Below are positions 27,828 to 37,454 of a stretch of 64,000 nucleotides of DNA, piece by piece. Below the pieces are notes generated by a model. The model did no database searches. It was given only the letters and a program-made list of their open reading frames with translations, and had not been told where the DNA came from. The DNA is from CAWAHD01 sp963781785 (GTDB taxonomy: Bacteria > Planctomycetota > Planctomycetia > Isosphaerales > Isosphaeraceae): contig CAWAHD010000003.1 in the NCBI GenBank assembly GCA_963781785.1, positions 620,001-684,000 on the forward strand. Direction: 5' to 3'. Positions within the stretch are counted from its first letter, which is position 1; every line of letters begins with the position of its first letter. A program made the position numbers and the translations under genes.

Positions 27828-28208
27828 GTGGCGAAGGCCAAGAAGCGGAAGACACGACGCAACGTCAGCCGGGCGGTCGTGCACATCAAGGCGACGTTCA
27901 ACAACACGACGGTCACGATCACCGACCCCAACGGAGACGCGCTCTGCTGGGCCTCGTCCGGCACCGTCGGGTTCAAGGGAAGCCGCAAGAGCACGCCGTT
28001 CGCCGCCCAGCGCGCCGCCGAGACGTGTGCGGCCACGGCCACAAAGTACGGCGTCAAGGAGGTCGAAGTCAAAGTCAAGGGCCCCGGGTCGGGCCGGGAA
28101 AGCGCCATCACAGCCATCCAGGCCTCGGGCCTGTTGATCAAAGCCATCGAAGACGTCACGCCGTTGCCTCACAACGGCTGCCGCCCTCCCAAGAAGCGCC
28201 GGGTCTAG
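27828..28208 (+). CDS. rpsK: 30S ribosomal protein S11
   Basis: 126 residues from GTG 27828, which has an AGGAG ribosome site; an in-frame TTG at 27798 is not preferred. Family motifs are 'RAVVHIKATFNNTTVTITDP', 'SRKSTPFAAQRAAE', 'GPGSGRESAITAIQASGL' and the C-terminal 'PLPHNGCRPPKKRRV'. It forms the platform of the 30S subunit. It starts 39 bases after rpsM. Confidence 0.95.
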   Translation: MAKAKKRKTRRNVSRAVVHIKATFNNTTVTITDPNGDALCWASSGTVGFKGSRKSTPFAAQRAAETCAATATKYGVKEVEVKVKGPGSGRESAITAIQASGLLIKAIEDVTPLPHNGCRPPKKRRV

Positions 28209-28481
28209 CGTGACACGACTAGCTCAGGCTCGAGTCGTGATCGGTCGCCGGCTAGCGGGCGAGCGGCACGTCCGCCTGCCTCAGAGAATCCAAGAGCGGC
28301 CTTGGCCGGGCAAGACGCACCCGGCCAGGCTAAGGCTTGAGACGAATCGACGCGAACAGTGCCATTGAATGGAAAAAAAGCCAGGGAGCCCCACCCCAAG
28401 GGGGAGCGGTTCCCTGAGGGCGACCACGAACGACAACTTTTTTCACGACTCTAATTTCGACCGAGGGGCCGTTATTCCGCC
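28209..28481 (+). promoter_or_regulatory. Unusually long gap inside the alpha operon
   Basis: The 273 bases between rpsK and rpsD hold no gene. AGGGAGCC near 28382 can pair (with one G-U) with GGTTCCCT near 28410, forming a hairpin before rpsD. It may be a leader for rpsD control, since S4 is the autoregulator of this operon in other bacteria; that role is inferred. Confidence 0.35.
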
Positions 28482-29112
28482 ATGGGACGTCATACTGGAC
28501 CGGTTTGTCGACTTTGCCGCCGCGAAGGGGCCAAGCTTTTCCTGAAGGGAACGCGGTGCGACACGCCCAAGTGCGCCATTGACCATCGCGACGGCATGCC
28601 CGGCATGCATCAATTCCGCCGCGGCAAGCCCAGTGAATACGCGATCCGGCTGCGCGAGAAACAAAAAGTGAAGCGGTACTACGGAGTTTATCGAGCGCCA
28701 GTTCCGCAAGTACTACGAAGAGGCCACTCGCCGGCCGGGCAACACGGGCGATGCCCTGATGTCGCTTCTGGAGCGGCGGCTCGACAATGTGGTCACCCGG
28801 CTCGGGTTCGCTTCGAGTCGCCCCCAGGCCCGGCAGATGATCACCCACGGGCATATCACGGTCAACGGGCGGAAGCTCGATATCCCCAGCTACCTGGTCC
28901 GCCCGGGCGACCAGATCCAGATCAAGAACCGCGAACATTCGCGCAAGATGGCCACCGAAAACCTGGCCACCGGCATCAGCCCTCCGGTTCCGGAGTGGCT
29001 GGACCGCATGAGTACCGACCCGCCGGAGGGGCGCGTCAGCCGGTTGCCGTCGGCGCAGGACGTCGGCCTGCCCGTGACACCCCAGTTGATCATCGAGTTG
29101 TTGAGCCGCTGA
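28482..29112 (+). CDS. rpsD: 30S ribosomal protein S4 (frameshifted)
   Basis: The first frame starts MGRHTGPVCRLCRREGAKLF, with a zinc-type CRLC...C pattern, and runs to 'KQKVKRYYGV'. After a one-base shift the next frame reads 'ERQFRKYYEEATRRPGNTGD', the S4 RNA-binding domain 'MLERRLDNVV'-type segment and 'QMITHGHITVNGRKLDIPSY', ending 'PQLIIELLSR'. The shift is one extra T in TTT at 28687-28689. S4 is essential, so this is a likely sequence error. Without correction the first frame runs on into rpoA. Confidence 0.9.
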
Positions 29113-29156
29113 CAAGCCCACGGTCAATTGCTTTCTGGGATGGGGAGACGATCACA

Positions 29157-30158
29157 ATGCGAATCCGTTGGCGTGGCCTTGAACTACCCAGCCGGGTCAT
29201 TTGCAACCGCGAAACCCTGACCGACACCTTCGGCGAGTTCCACGTCGAGCCATTCGAACGCGGCTTTGGCCATACCGTCGGCAACAGCCTGCGGCGAATT
29301 CTGCTGTCGAGCCTCGAGGGCAGCGCGATCACCAAGATCAAGATCCTGGGGGTCCAGCACGAGTTCTCGTCGATTCCCGGCATGGTCGACGACATCACCG
29401 ACCTGGTGCTGAACGTCAAGCTGCTGGTGGTCAAGAACCACTCCGAGAGCTCGCGCACGATCCGGATCGACCGCGACCGCCGAGGCGTCGTCACCGCCGC
29501 CGACATCCTGCACGACGAGTCCGTCGAGATCATCAATCCCGATCACATCCTCTGCACCCTGACCGACGATGTGGCGTTCCACCTGGAAATGACTGTTGAA
29601 AACGGCCGCGCCTACCGCACGGCGGCCGAAGGGCACACCGACGACCTGGAAATCGGCGTGATCCCGGTCGATGCCAGCTTCAGCCCGGTCCATCGGGTCG
29701 AATACCACGTCGAGAACACCCGCGTCGGCCAGCGCACCAACTACGACAAGCTGATCCTGCGGATCTGGACCACCGGCGTTCTCGGCCCCGAGATGGCCTT
29801 GGTCGAAGCGGCCAAGATTCTACGCAAGCACCTCAATCCTTTCGTCCAGTACAACGAGCCCGGCCCGGGCCTGCCGTCGGAAGCGCTCGGGGGCGACGGC
29901 TCTCAACATATGCCGATCGACGCCGAGCTGGAACGCAAGCTCGACATGAGCCTGGCCGAGCTCGAGCTGTCCGTCCGCGCCACCAACTGCCTCGAGAGCG
30001 AAGGGATCACGACGGTCCGCCACCTGGTCACCCGCAACGAAGACCAGCTCTTGAACGTCCGCAACTTCGGTGAGACCACACTCAAGGAAGTCCGGGCCAA
30101 GCTGCACGAGATCGGGCTGGATCTCGGCATGAACGTTCCGATGAAGGCCGGCGGGTGA
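29157..30158 (+). CDS. rpoA: RNA polymerase alpha subunit
   Basis: 333 residues from ATG 29157. The N-terminal domain shows 'PFERGFGHTVGNSLRRILLS', 'GSAITKIKILGVQHEFSSIP' and 'DILHDESVEIINPDHILCTL'. The C-terminal domain (about 250-325) has 'SLAELELSVRATNCLESEGI' and 'NFGETTLKEVRAKLHEIGL', the helix-hairpin-helix that binds UP elements and activators. Length is normal for the family. It sits between rpsD and rplQ in the classical alpha-operon order. Confidence 0.97.
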   Translation: MRIRWRGLELPSRVICNRETLTDTFGEFHVEPFERGFGHTVGNSLRRILLSSLEGSAITKIKILGVQHEFSSIPGMVDDITDLVLNVKLLVVKNHSESSRTIRIDRDRRGVVTAADILHDESVEIINPDHILCTLTDDVAFHLEMTVENGRAYRTAAEGHTDDLEIGVIPVDASFSPVHRVEYHVENTRVGQRTNYDKLILRIWTTGVLGPEMALVEAAKILRKHLNPFVQYNEPGPGLPSEALGGDGSQHMPIDAELERKLDMSLAELELSVRATNCLESEGITTVRHLVTRNEDQLLNVRNFGETTLKEVRAKLHEIGLDLGMNVPMKAGG

Positions 30159-30263
30159 CTCAAGCACGGGCTGCACGCCCCAGCCCGGAGCACCCGAGAA
30201 GGTCGCTCCGGCGCGGCCCTCCGATTCCACCACCAACTTCCACTAACCAGACCGCCCTGAACC

Positions 30264-30683
30264 ATGCGACACCAAAAAGCCGGCCGGAAATTCAAGCGGT
30301 CGCCCTCGCATCGCCGGATGCTCCTGCGCAACCTGGCTACCGCACTGCTGGAGCACGGCAGGATCCAGACAACCCTGGCCAAGGCCAAGGAAGTCCAGCC
30401 ATTCACCGAGAAGCTGATCACCCTCGCCAAGGATGGTTGGAATCTCGATCACTTCCGGCGCTGCCTGGCGGTCTTGACCAGCAAGAAGGTTGCTTACCAG
30501 CTCTTCCACGAGATCGGTCCGCGCTACAAGGATCGCTCCGGCGGTTACACGCGGATCTTCAAGCTGGCGAAGGTCCGGCAGGGAGACGCCGCCCCCATGG
30601 CCGTGATCGCGCTATTGGGTGCAAACGAAACCATCAAGGCCCCGGCCAAGCCGGCGGTCGTCGGCTCGACACGCGGCACGTGA
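30264..30683 (+). CDS. rplQ: 50S ribosomal protein L17
   Basis: 139 residues. Motifs are 'RHQKAGRKFKRSPSHRRMLL', 'NLATALLEHGRIQTTLAKAK' and 'GGYTRIFKLAKVRQGDAAPM', all diagnostic of L17. The C-terminal 20 residues are a lineage-specific tail. It is the last ribosomal gene here, 105 bases after rpoA. Confidence 0.96.
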   Translation: MRHQKAGRKFKRSPSHRRMLLRNLATALLEHGRIQTTLAKAKEVQPFTEKLITLAKDGWNLDHFRRCLAVLTSKKVAYQLFHEIGPRYKDRSGGYTRIFKLAKVRQGDAAPMAVIALLGANETIKAPAKPAVVGSTRGT

Positions 30684-30801
30684 CGGCAATCCACCGGCCG
30701 ATAGCCGGAGGCAAATCGGCCTGACGCAGTATTCACAAGCAGGAGGCTTCCGGCCGGCTCGGAGCGGAATTCGGATCCGCGCAAAGCTGGAGAAGCTCGT
30801 G

Positions 30802-31254
30802 ATGTCCCAACAAAAACGCGCTCCGGATTGCGTCTTCTGCAAGATCGTCGGCGGCGAGATCCCCTCGGCCCGCGTCCTGGATACCGATCAGGCCGTCGCC
30901 TTTCTCGACATCAACCCGGTCAATCAGGGGCACACGCTCTTGGTCCCGAAGGCGCACCACGCCCAACTGAGCGAGCTGCCCGAACCGATCGCTGCCGCAA
31001 TCGGGGCGCTGTTACCCCGACTCTCTCGAGCGGTCGCTGCCGCCACCGGGGCTGACGGGCTCAACGTGATCGTCAACAACGGCGCCGCCGCCGGCCAGAC
31101 GATCGATCATGCTCACTGGCACTTGATTCCCCGCTTCCATGACGATCCGGTCAACTGGCCCTGGCCCCATCAGTCCTATTCCGGCGACGAGCTCAACCAG
31201 ATGCAATTCCGCATCGAGCGCGAGCTCGACCTCCAGGGCCGGACCGAGAGTTGA
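30802..31254 (+). CDS. HIT-family nucleotide-binding protein
   Basis: 150 residues from ATG 30802 (a GTG lies directly before it in frame). The N-terminal 'DCVFCKIVGGEIPSARVL' and the histidine triad 'HAHWHLIPRF' identify a HINT/Hit-type purine-nucleotide phosphoramidase-like protein. Members hydrolyse AMP-linked substrates, and the cellular role is usually undefined. It is probably expressed alone or with the ribosomal operon; the gap to rplQ is 118 bases. Confidence 0.9.
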   Translation: MSQQKRAPDCVFCKIVGGEIPSARVLDTDQAVAFLDINPVNQGHTLLVPKAHHAQLSELPEPIAAAIGALLPRLSRAVAAATGADGLNVIVNNGAAAGQTIDHAHWHLIPRFHDDPVNWPWPHQSYSGDELNQMQFRIERELDLQGRTES

Positions 31255-31384
31255 TGTCGCGCGCGGGGAGGATCGAACAGCTTGGTCAGCCCTTTGAGAG
31301 CACGGATCATCACTTGTTCAATTTTCGGATTTGAGATTTAGGATTTCGTGCTTGGGTGCGGCTTGGACGTGTTGGGATTCGCTT

Positions 31385-32545
31385 TCATGGCTTGTCCTTG
31401 GGCCGCGTATAGGCCAAAGCTAAGAGGGCATACGCGGTCACCAGGTTGGGGTCGCCCTCCATGAATCGATCGGCCGGGTTGACCCAGCCTCCCTCGGGCT
31501 GCTGACGTTTGGCCAGAGCGAGGGTGAGGTCCGCCCTCCAGTCGTGGGAGACGCCCTTGGCGTCGATCAGGACCGGCTGGCCCAGGACACCCATGGTCTT
31601 GGCGAAGGTATGATAATAATAGTACAGCCCTTGCTGCCCCAGGCCCGGGTTTTCGTCGAGTGTGTAATGCTGGCTGATATAGGTCAATGCGGCCTTGACG
31701 CGAGGGTCCTCGCGGTCCAGTCCCGCGTAGATCATGCTCTTGAGACCGGCGTAAGTCATGCTTGCATACGAGCGCAGGCCGCCGTCGGCCAGCTTGGGCG
31801 CCATGCTCTGCCCGCCGTTCGCAGCCGTATAAATAAATCCGCCGTCGTTTACCTTGCTCGCCCAGGCCTGGTCGTTGAATTCGCTCTTCAGATTCTGGCA
31901 CCGCGAAACGAAGATGAGAGCCTTCTTCAAATCAGGATCATCGGCTGGCAGGCCCGTCTCGCGCAACGCTTCCATGAAGAAGGCCGTGTTCGACAGGTCG
32001 GGCCGGCTGTTGCTGCCGCCATAGCCTGCGCCGCCGTAGAAAGCGTCGTCGCGCGTCTTGCCTTCGCCTTCGTCCCACTGCATCGTCTTCAAGAAAGTCT
32101 GGCCCGCCTTGATTGTCCGGTCGTACCGGCCGTTCTTGTTGGCTTGCTGGAAAGCGAGGATCGCGATCGAAGTCGAGTAGTTCGCGTGCGGCGCCTCGGA
32201 CAAACCTCCCTTGGGTCCGATAAAGCCTTCGAGATAGGCGAGGGCCTTTGTAACGGCAGGATCAGCGGGAGCAACATGGCCGGACCGCAAGAGAGCCGTC
32301 ACGACCAGGGCCGTGACCCCCGGCTCGCGCGCTGTCGACCATCCTCCCTTGGCATCCTGGCGCGGCCGCAGGAATGCAACCCCGCGCTCCGTCAACGTGC
32401 TGGCCGAGACGGCGCTCGGCGGCCCGCCCTTGGGTTTGTCACTCGGCTCTTGTGCGTGCACCGGCCCGTAACCCGCCCAGCCCAGCAAACCGAGGGTCTT
32501 TGCACTTTGCCCGAGGAACCGGCGGCGAGAGGAATCTGCGGCCAT
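31385..32545 (-). CDS. Tat-exported prenyltransferase/squalene-oxidase-repeat protein
   Basis: 386 residues from ATG 32545, chosen so that the twin-arginine signal (SSRRRFLGQSAKTLGLLGWA) is near the N-terminus. The body has repeated alpha-barrel motifs of the terpenoid-cyclase/prenyltransferase toroid ('RQDAKGGWSTAREPG', 'GPKGGLSEAPHANYSTSIAI', 'AKRQQPEGGWVNPADRF'). No catalytic DxDD motif of squalene-hopene cyclase is visible, so an enzymatic role in hopanoid synthesis is unlikely. Such proteins are common in planctomycetes and their function is unknown. Confidence 0.8.
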   Translation of the reverse strand: MAADSSRRRFLGQSAKTLGLLGWAGYGPVHAQEPSDKPKGGPPSAVSASTLTERGVAFLRPRQDAKGGWSTAREPGVTALVVTALLRSGHVAPADPAVTKALAYLEGFIGPKGGLSEAPHANYSTSIAILAFQQANKNGRYDRTIKAGQTFLKTMQWDEGEGKTRDDAFYGGAGYGGSNSRPDLSNTAFFMEALRETGLPADDPDLKKALIFVSRCQNLKSEFNDQAWASKVNDGGFIYTAANGGQSMAPKLADGGLRSYASMTYAGLKSMIYAGLDREDPRVKAALTYISQHYTLDENPGLGQQGLYYYYHTFAKTMGVLGQPVLIDAKGVSHDWRADLTLALAKRQQPEGGWVNPADRFMEGDPNLVTAYALLALAYTRPKDKP

Positions 32546-32820
32546 CGTTCTTGGTCCTTTCTGCGTGGACGGAATCACCGTTGGAAAAGGCCGCCCGGCG
32601 AGTTCCCAGCCCTGTTGACACCGATTCGAACAGCCGAGTCCCTGGGATTCATTCTACACTATAACAGCCCGCCCCGGCTGCTTCATCGCGGTCGCCTATT
32701 CTCTTGCTCTTATTCATCCTTCATCCTTTCAGGTCGATCTCTTGCTTCAGACCCGGCTCCCGGCGACACTGAATTCCGAGTAAGATGCCCGATCTCTTCG
32801 CGGCTTGCTTTCGATCAAGG

Positions 32821-34573
32821 ATGCTGTCAATCGTGGAATCTCCATTCTTCACACGCGCGGCTGTTTTCAGCATCGCTTGTGCACTCGCGCCGGCCTTCGG
32901 CCGAGCGGACGATGAGCCGGTCAAGCTGGCCGCGATGGCCCGGTTTGACATCTCGGCAGACGCAGACACGGGCGTACTCAACGACGGACAGGTGGTCGCC
33001 GGAAATGGGACCATCGCTCGGATGACTTGGGTGCCCGAAGCCGAGCAGGCGCGGATACACGGTTTCCTTCCCGGTCACGCTCATTGGCTGGCGTTCGATC
33101 GCGGTCCGGTTCACTCCGACCCGGAGCGGCGCCGTGACGGTGACGCTCATGGGTCCGTATGACGAAGCGTCCAAGGGAGTGATCTACCGGCAGGAGATCC
33201 TCTGGGATGACCCGCGAGCCGAGGGTGCGCGGCTGAACGTCGGCGGACTCGAGTCACCGTCCGGTGAGCTCGGCCGCGGCTGGCAAAGCAGCGGCGGCCG
33301 GGTCGTGCGGCAAGCTGCCGGCGTCCCGGTCGTCGAAGGGGCGCGGTATGCTCGAACCTGGCACAACGGCAAGCTGTTTACGGCGATCGAGGTCACGGCG
33401 GGCAGGCCCGTGACAATTCGCGTGAATGCTCGGCCGGTGCGTCCCGACAACCTCCGCGAGATGAAGCGAATCGCGGGCCGAGTTACCCCCGCTCACATCG
33501 CGGCCCGCCGGTTTCTCCGCGGGGTCAACCTGGCTAATGACCTGGAAGCGCCTCCCGGGCAGAACTGGGGCGCCCGCCATACGCCCAAGGACCTTCACCT
33601 GATTCGCACCCAGGGCTTTGACCACGTTCGAATCCCGGTTGGCTGGCATCATTACACCGGACCGGGTCCGGAATACCGCATCAAGCCAGAGATCTTCGCG
33701 CGCGTCGACGCTCTGGTGCACGCGGGATTGAACGAGGGGCTTGGGGTCATCATCAACATTCAACATTTCGAAGATTTCACGTCGCACCCCAAGCAACAGA
33801 CAGCTCGGTTTAATGCGATCTGGAGCCAGGTTGCCGCCCACTACGCGCAATCGTCCGAGGAGCTTGCCTTCGAACTACTGAACGAGCCGAAGGACGCGGC
33901 CAAGACTGGCGTGATCAGCCCCATCTTCGCCGGGACGATCAAGGAAATTCGCCGGACCAACCCCGCACGGACGATCTTTGTCGGGCCGGGGATGTGGAAC
34001 AGCGTTGCCGAGCTTCCCTTGCTGTGGCTTCCCGACGATGACGACAACCTGATCGTGACCGTGCACAACTATGAACCGTATTACTTCACACACCAGGGGG
34101 CGCCGTGGTCCGGCCCCGACACAAAAGTGACCGGTATCCAGTTCCCCGGTCCTCCGGCAGAACCACTGGTTCCCAAACCAGCCTCGAACCTGAATTTCTG
34201 GGTCCTGAACTGGATCAAGTCGTACAACACCCTGCCAACCGCGAGCAATCCGAGCAGCCCGATCGCATTTGGCGCGGCGCTCGAACAGGCCCGCGAGTGG
34301 TCAGAACATTACGGCCGGCCGGTTCACCTGGGAGAATTCGGCTGTTACATGACGGCTGACACCGAGTCGCGAGCTCACTACTACCGGGCCGTCCGGGAAA
34401 CCGCCGAGCGAGTCGGCATGGGCTGGGCCGCCTGGGACTGGAAGGCTGGCTTTCGTTACTGGAATGAACGGGCGGGTCGTCCCGAGCCCGGAATGCATGA
34501 GGCGCTGTTCGGGAAGTCGCTCTCGCGTGAGAACAAGAGTTCAGTTTCACTGCCCGAGCAACCGTCGCGATGA
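32821..34573 (+). CDS. Secreted GH5-like glycoside hydrolase (frameshifted)
   Basis: ATG 32821 starts a signal peptide (to about FGRADDE). An N-terminal beta domain follows; one base is out near 33050-33056, after which the frame continues 'YTVSFPVTLIGWRS' and 'FTPTRSGAVTVTLMGPYDE'. The catalytic barrel shows 'RRFLRGVNLANDLEAPPGQN', 'FDHVRIPVGWHHY', the acid/base Glu in 'ELAFELLNEP' and the nucleophile Glu in 'RPVHLGEFGCYM', the GH5 pattern of cellulases and related enzymes. The stop overlaps the next ATG (ATGA). The substrate is probably a beta-glycan; specificity cannot be read. Confidence 0.8.
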
Positions 34574-36696
34574 CCGGGAGAATTTCGCCGATGACTGCTA
34601 ACTCGTCCGAATCCGCGTCCGCTCGGGGCAAGAACACCAATCGCCTGGCCGGCGAGACCAGCCCGTACTTGCTCCAGCACGCGACCAACCCGGTTGATTG
34701 GTATCCCTGGGGACCGGAGGCGCTAGGTCGGGCGAAGTCCGAGAGCAAGCCGATCTTCCTGTCGATCGGTTACTCGGCCTGCCACTGGTGCCACGTGATG
34801 GAGCACGAGAGCTTCGAGAAACCCGAGATCGCCGCCATGATGAACGAGCATTTCGTGAACATCAAGGTCGACCGCGAAGAGCGTCCCGACCTCGACCAGA
34901 TCTACATGTCGGCCGTGATGGCGATGACCGGGCACGGGGGCTGGCCGATGTCGGTGTTCCTGACGCCCGAGTGCGAGCCGTTCTTCGGTGGCACGTACTT
35001 TCCACCCGTCGACTCCCGTGGCATGGCCGGCTTCCCTCGCGTCCTTCTCGGGGTACACCGTGCCTGGGAGGAGCGACGGGACGAGATCAATCAATCGGCG
35101 GCCGGGATGGCCGAGCAGCTCCGCGCGTTCGGCGCCATTTCCCAGGGCTCTCAATCGCTGGAACTCAAGCTCCTCGACCAGGCAGCGCGTACGATCATGC
35201 GGAACTATGATTCGGTCCACGGGGGCTTTGGCCGTGCGCCCAAGTTTCCCCACCCGATGGACCTCAAAGTGCTTCTGCGTCACCACGCTCGGACCGGCGA
35301 GCCCCAGGCGCTTGAGGCTGTCCTCCACACTCTCGGCAAGATGGCCAGAGGCGGCATCTACGACCACCTGGGCGGTGGATTCGCTCGCTACTCGACCGAC
35401 GACCGCTGGCTGGTTCCTCACTTCGAGAAGATGCTATACGACAACGCGCTACTCGCGTCGGCTTACCTCGAGGCCTACCAGTTAACGCGCGACGCCGAGC
35501 TCGCGCGCGTCGCCCGGGAAACGATTGATTATGTCCTGGGCCGAATGACCGGGCCCGAAGGAGGGTTCTATTCGACCGAGGACGCCGACAGCGAGGGAGT
35601 GGAGGGCAAGTACTACGTCTGGTCGCCGGGTGAGATCACCGGACTGCTCGGGCCTGAGCGAGCCAAAACATTTTGCTACGTTTATGACGTTACGGATCAA
35701 GGCAACTGGGAGGACCACAACATCCTTAATTTGCCGCGGACGATTGGCCAGGCGTCCCAACTGCTGGGCCGCGATCCGGACGAGCTTCGCGCCGAGCTGG
35801 CTGCCGACCGTGCGGTGCTCCTTGTTGCCAGAGCCAAGCGGGTCCCGCCGGGCAAGGATACCAAGGTCCTGGTTTCGTGGAACGGCCTGATGATCGCCTC
35901 CCTGGCCGAGGGTGGGCGCATTCTCGGTGACCAGCGCTACATCGAGGCAGCCCGCCGGTCGGCAGGCTTCATTCTTGATCGGATGCGCCGCGACGACGGG
36001 CGCTTGCTCCATACCTACAAGGATGGCCAGGCCAAGCTCGACGCTTATCTTGACGATTATGCCAGCTTCATCGATGGCCTGACGCGATTGTACGAGGCAT
36101 GCGGCGAGCCTCGCTGGATCGAGGCGGCCCTGGACCTGGCCGGGATCTTGATCGCCGAGTTCGCCGACACCGAGCGCGGGGGCTTTTACTTCACGGGCCG
36201 GCACCACGAGGCCCTGATCGCGCGGCAGAAGGACGTTCACGACAACGCGACGCCTTCGGGAAGCGGCATGGCCGCCACGGCCTTGGTCCGGCTGGGCGCT
36301 TTGACCGGCCGCGACGACCTGACCGCGAGCGGACGGTCTGCATTGGAGTCCATCGGGCAGGTGCTTGAACGCGAAGCCGCTGCCGCAGGCCAGAGCCTGA
36401 TCGCGCTCGACTTCCTCCTGGCGCCAATCCAGGAATTTGCCGTCATCGCCGGCCCCGATCGTGCCGAGTATCGCGCCGTCCTGGAAGTCATCGCTCAACG
36501 ATTCGCACCGCACAAGGTGGTTGCCCCGGCCACGCACGCGGATGCGACTGCGCTCTCGCCAAAGATGCCGCTCTTGGCCGATCGCCCGCTCAAGGACGGG
36601 CGAACGACCATCTATATCTGCGAGAACTTCCGATGCCGCGAGCCCGTCGTCGGACTGGAGGGTATCGAGAAGGCGCTCACCGAGCGCACGTCGTGA
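34570..36696 (+). CDS. DUF255 thioredoxin-domain protein (YyaL/SSP411 family)
   Basis: 708 residues, full length for the family. The N-terminus has 'SPYLLQHATNPVDWYPWG' and the thioredoxin-like site 'YSACHWCHVMEHESFE', followed by 'GHGGWPMSVFLTPECEPFFG'. The rest is an alpha/alpha barrel of the glycosidase-like type ('FYSTEDADSEGVEGKYYVW', 'VSWNGLMIASLAEG', 'HDNATPSGSGMAATALVRLG'). ATG 34570 overlaps the GH5 stop; ATG 34591 is an alternative. Function is unknown; N-acylglucosamine epimerase-like similarity has been noted for the barrel. Confidence 0.9.
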   Translation: MTGRISPMTANSSESASARGKNTNRLAGETSPYLLQHATNPVDWYPWGPEALGRAKSESKPIFLSIGYSACHWCHVMEHESFEKPEIAAMMNEHFVNIKVDREERPDLDQIYMSAVMAMTGHGGWPMSVFLTPECEPFFGGTYFPPVDSRGMAGFPRVLLGVHRAWEERRDEINQSAAGMAEQLRAFGAISQGSQSLELKLLDQAARTIMRNYDSVHGGFGRAPKFPHPMDLKVLLRHHARTGEPQALEAVLHTLGKMARGGIYDHLGGGFARYSTDDRWLVPHFEKMLYDNALLASAYLEAYQLTRDAELARVARETIDYVLGRMTGPEGGFYSTEDADSEGVEGKYYVWSPGEITGLLGPERAKTFCYVYDVTDQGNWEDHNILNLPRTIGQASQLLGRDPDELRAELAADRAVLLVARAKRVPPGKDTKVLVSWNGLMIASLAEGGRILGDQRYIEAARRSAGFILDRMRRDDGRLLHTYKDGQAKLDAYLDDYASFIDGLTRLYEACGEPRWIEAALDLAGILIAEFADTERGGFYFTGRHHEALIARQKDVHDNATPSGSGMAATALVRLGALTGRDDLTASGRSALESIGQVLEREAAAAGQSLIALDFLLAPIQEFAVIAGPDRAEYRAVLEVIAQRFAPHKVVAPATHADATALSPKMPLLADRPLKDGRTTIYICENFRCREPVVGLEGIEKALTERTS

Positions 36697-37215
36697 TCAC
36701 CGCTTCGTCCGCGGCCGAGATGCGAACCGGTCGAACACGGAGGGCGCGGTAGTCTCATAGACCTTGCTACTGTATCTGTGCACTAAACGACCATCGTCCC
36801 CAAAGTAGACGGCGACAAGCCCCGTTCTGGTGACCCATACCGCTTGACGACCACTCGTGGACGTTTCGCGCGGGAAGAAATTAATCGCTGAAGCAACCAA
36901 CACGCCTCGACGAACGTTCGCCGGTTTGTCCTCCTTCGCAAACCACTCGATGGCCGGTGCCGCAGGTGCGATCTCGGCCGAAACCGGTGGGCCACTCGCG
37001 CGGGGAGCCCAGACGATCGCTGCGTACCTGAGATCGTTTCGCGGCGGTCCGAAGAGCGTCTCTTCGACTTCCGCTTGCGTCATGCCCGCTCTGAGCCGCT
37101 CGAAGTCCTCGTGCGTAACGCCCGGCCTGGACCTCGACGCCCGCAAGGCAAATATCGTCGCCGTGACGGCGAGGGTCGCAAAGGCCGCCACAACCAAGGA
37201 TCTCTTGCGTGTCAT
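36697..37215 (-). CDS. Membrane-anchored BamE/SmpA-like small protein
   Basis: 172 residues with an N-terminal membrane helix ('VVAAFATLAVTATIFALRAS'). The 'FERLRAGMTQAEVEETLFGP' segment is typical of the BamE/OmlA-like fold, and 'LVAVYFGDDGRLVHRYSSKV' gives the closing strand. Planctomycetes have many such proteins of unknown role. It converges on the DUF255 gene with no gap. Confidence 0.65.
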   Translation of the reverse strand: MTRKRSLVVAAFATLAVTATIFALRASRSRPGVTHEDFERLRAGMTQAEVEETLFGPPRNDLRYAAIVWAPRASGPPVSAEIAPAAPAIEWFAKEDKPANVRRGVLVASAINFFPRETSTSGRQAVWVTRTGLVAVYFGDDGRLVHRYSSKVYETTAPSVFDRFASRPRTKR

Positions 37216-37454
37216 ATTAGTGCAACACTTTATAAAGTGCCCGATGTGAGCAGGTTTCGGTCGTCCATGTGGTGTCCCCGAATTCTATTCGGCGAGCGCC
37301 TCGAAACATTGGGTGGCTTGCCAAACAATTTGAGCGGAGGCACTGCGTTCGGGAAATCGGCCGCGGCTACTGCATATCCAGCGGTGCCGGCACCGCCCTT
37401 GGGAAGGCTCTTGTCATTGGCAACAGCCATCGACGTGCGGCTAAGAGACGCCGT

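Noticed and set aside
28482..30158. A fused S4-alpha subunit protein of 558 codons
   Set aside because: The continuous frame arises because the T insertion in rpsD removes its stop; the middle part has no S4 or RpoA sequence.
37230..37430. 66-codon peptide downstream of the ABC exporters as a RiPP precursor
   Set aside because: No ribosome site, no leader/core pattern, low third-position GC and no modifying enzyme nearby.
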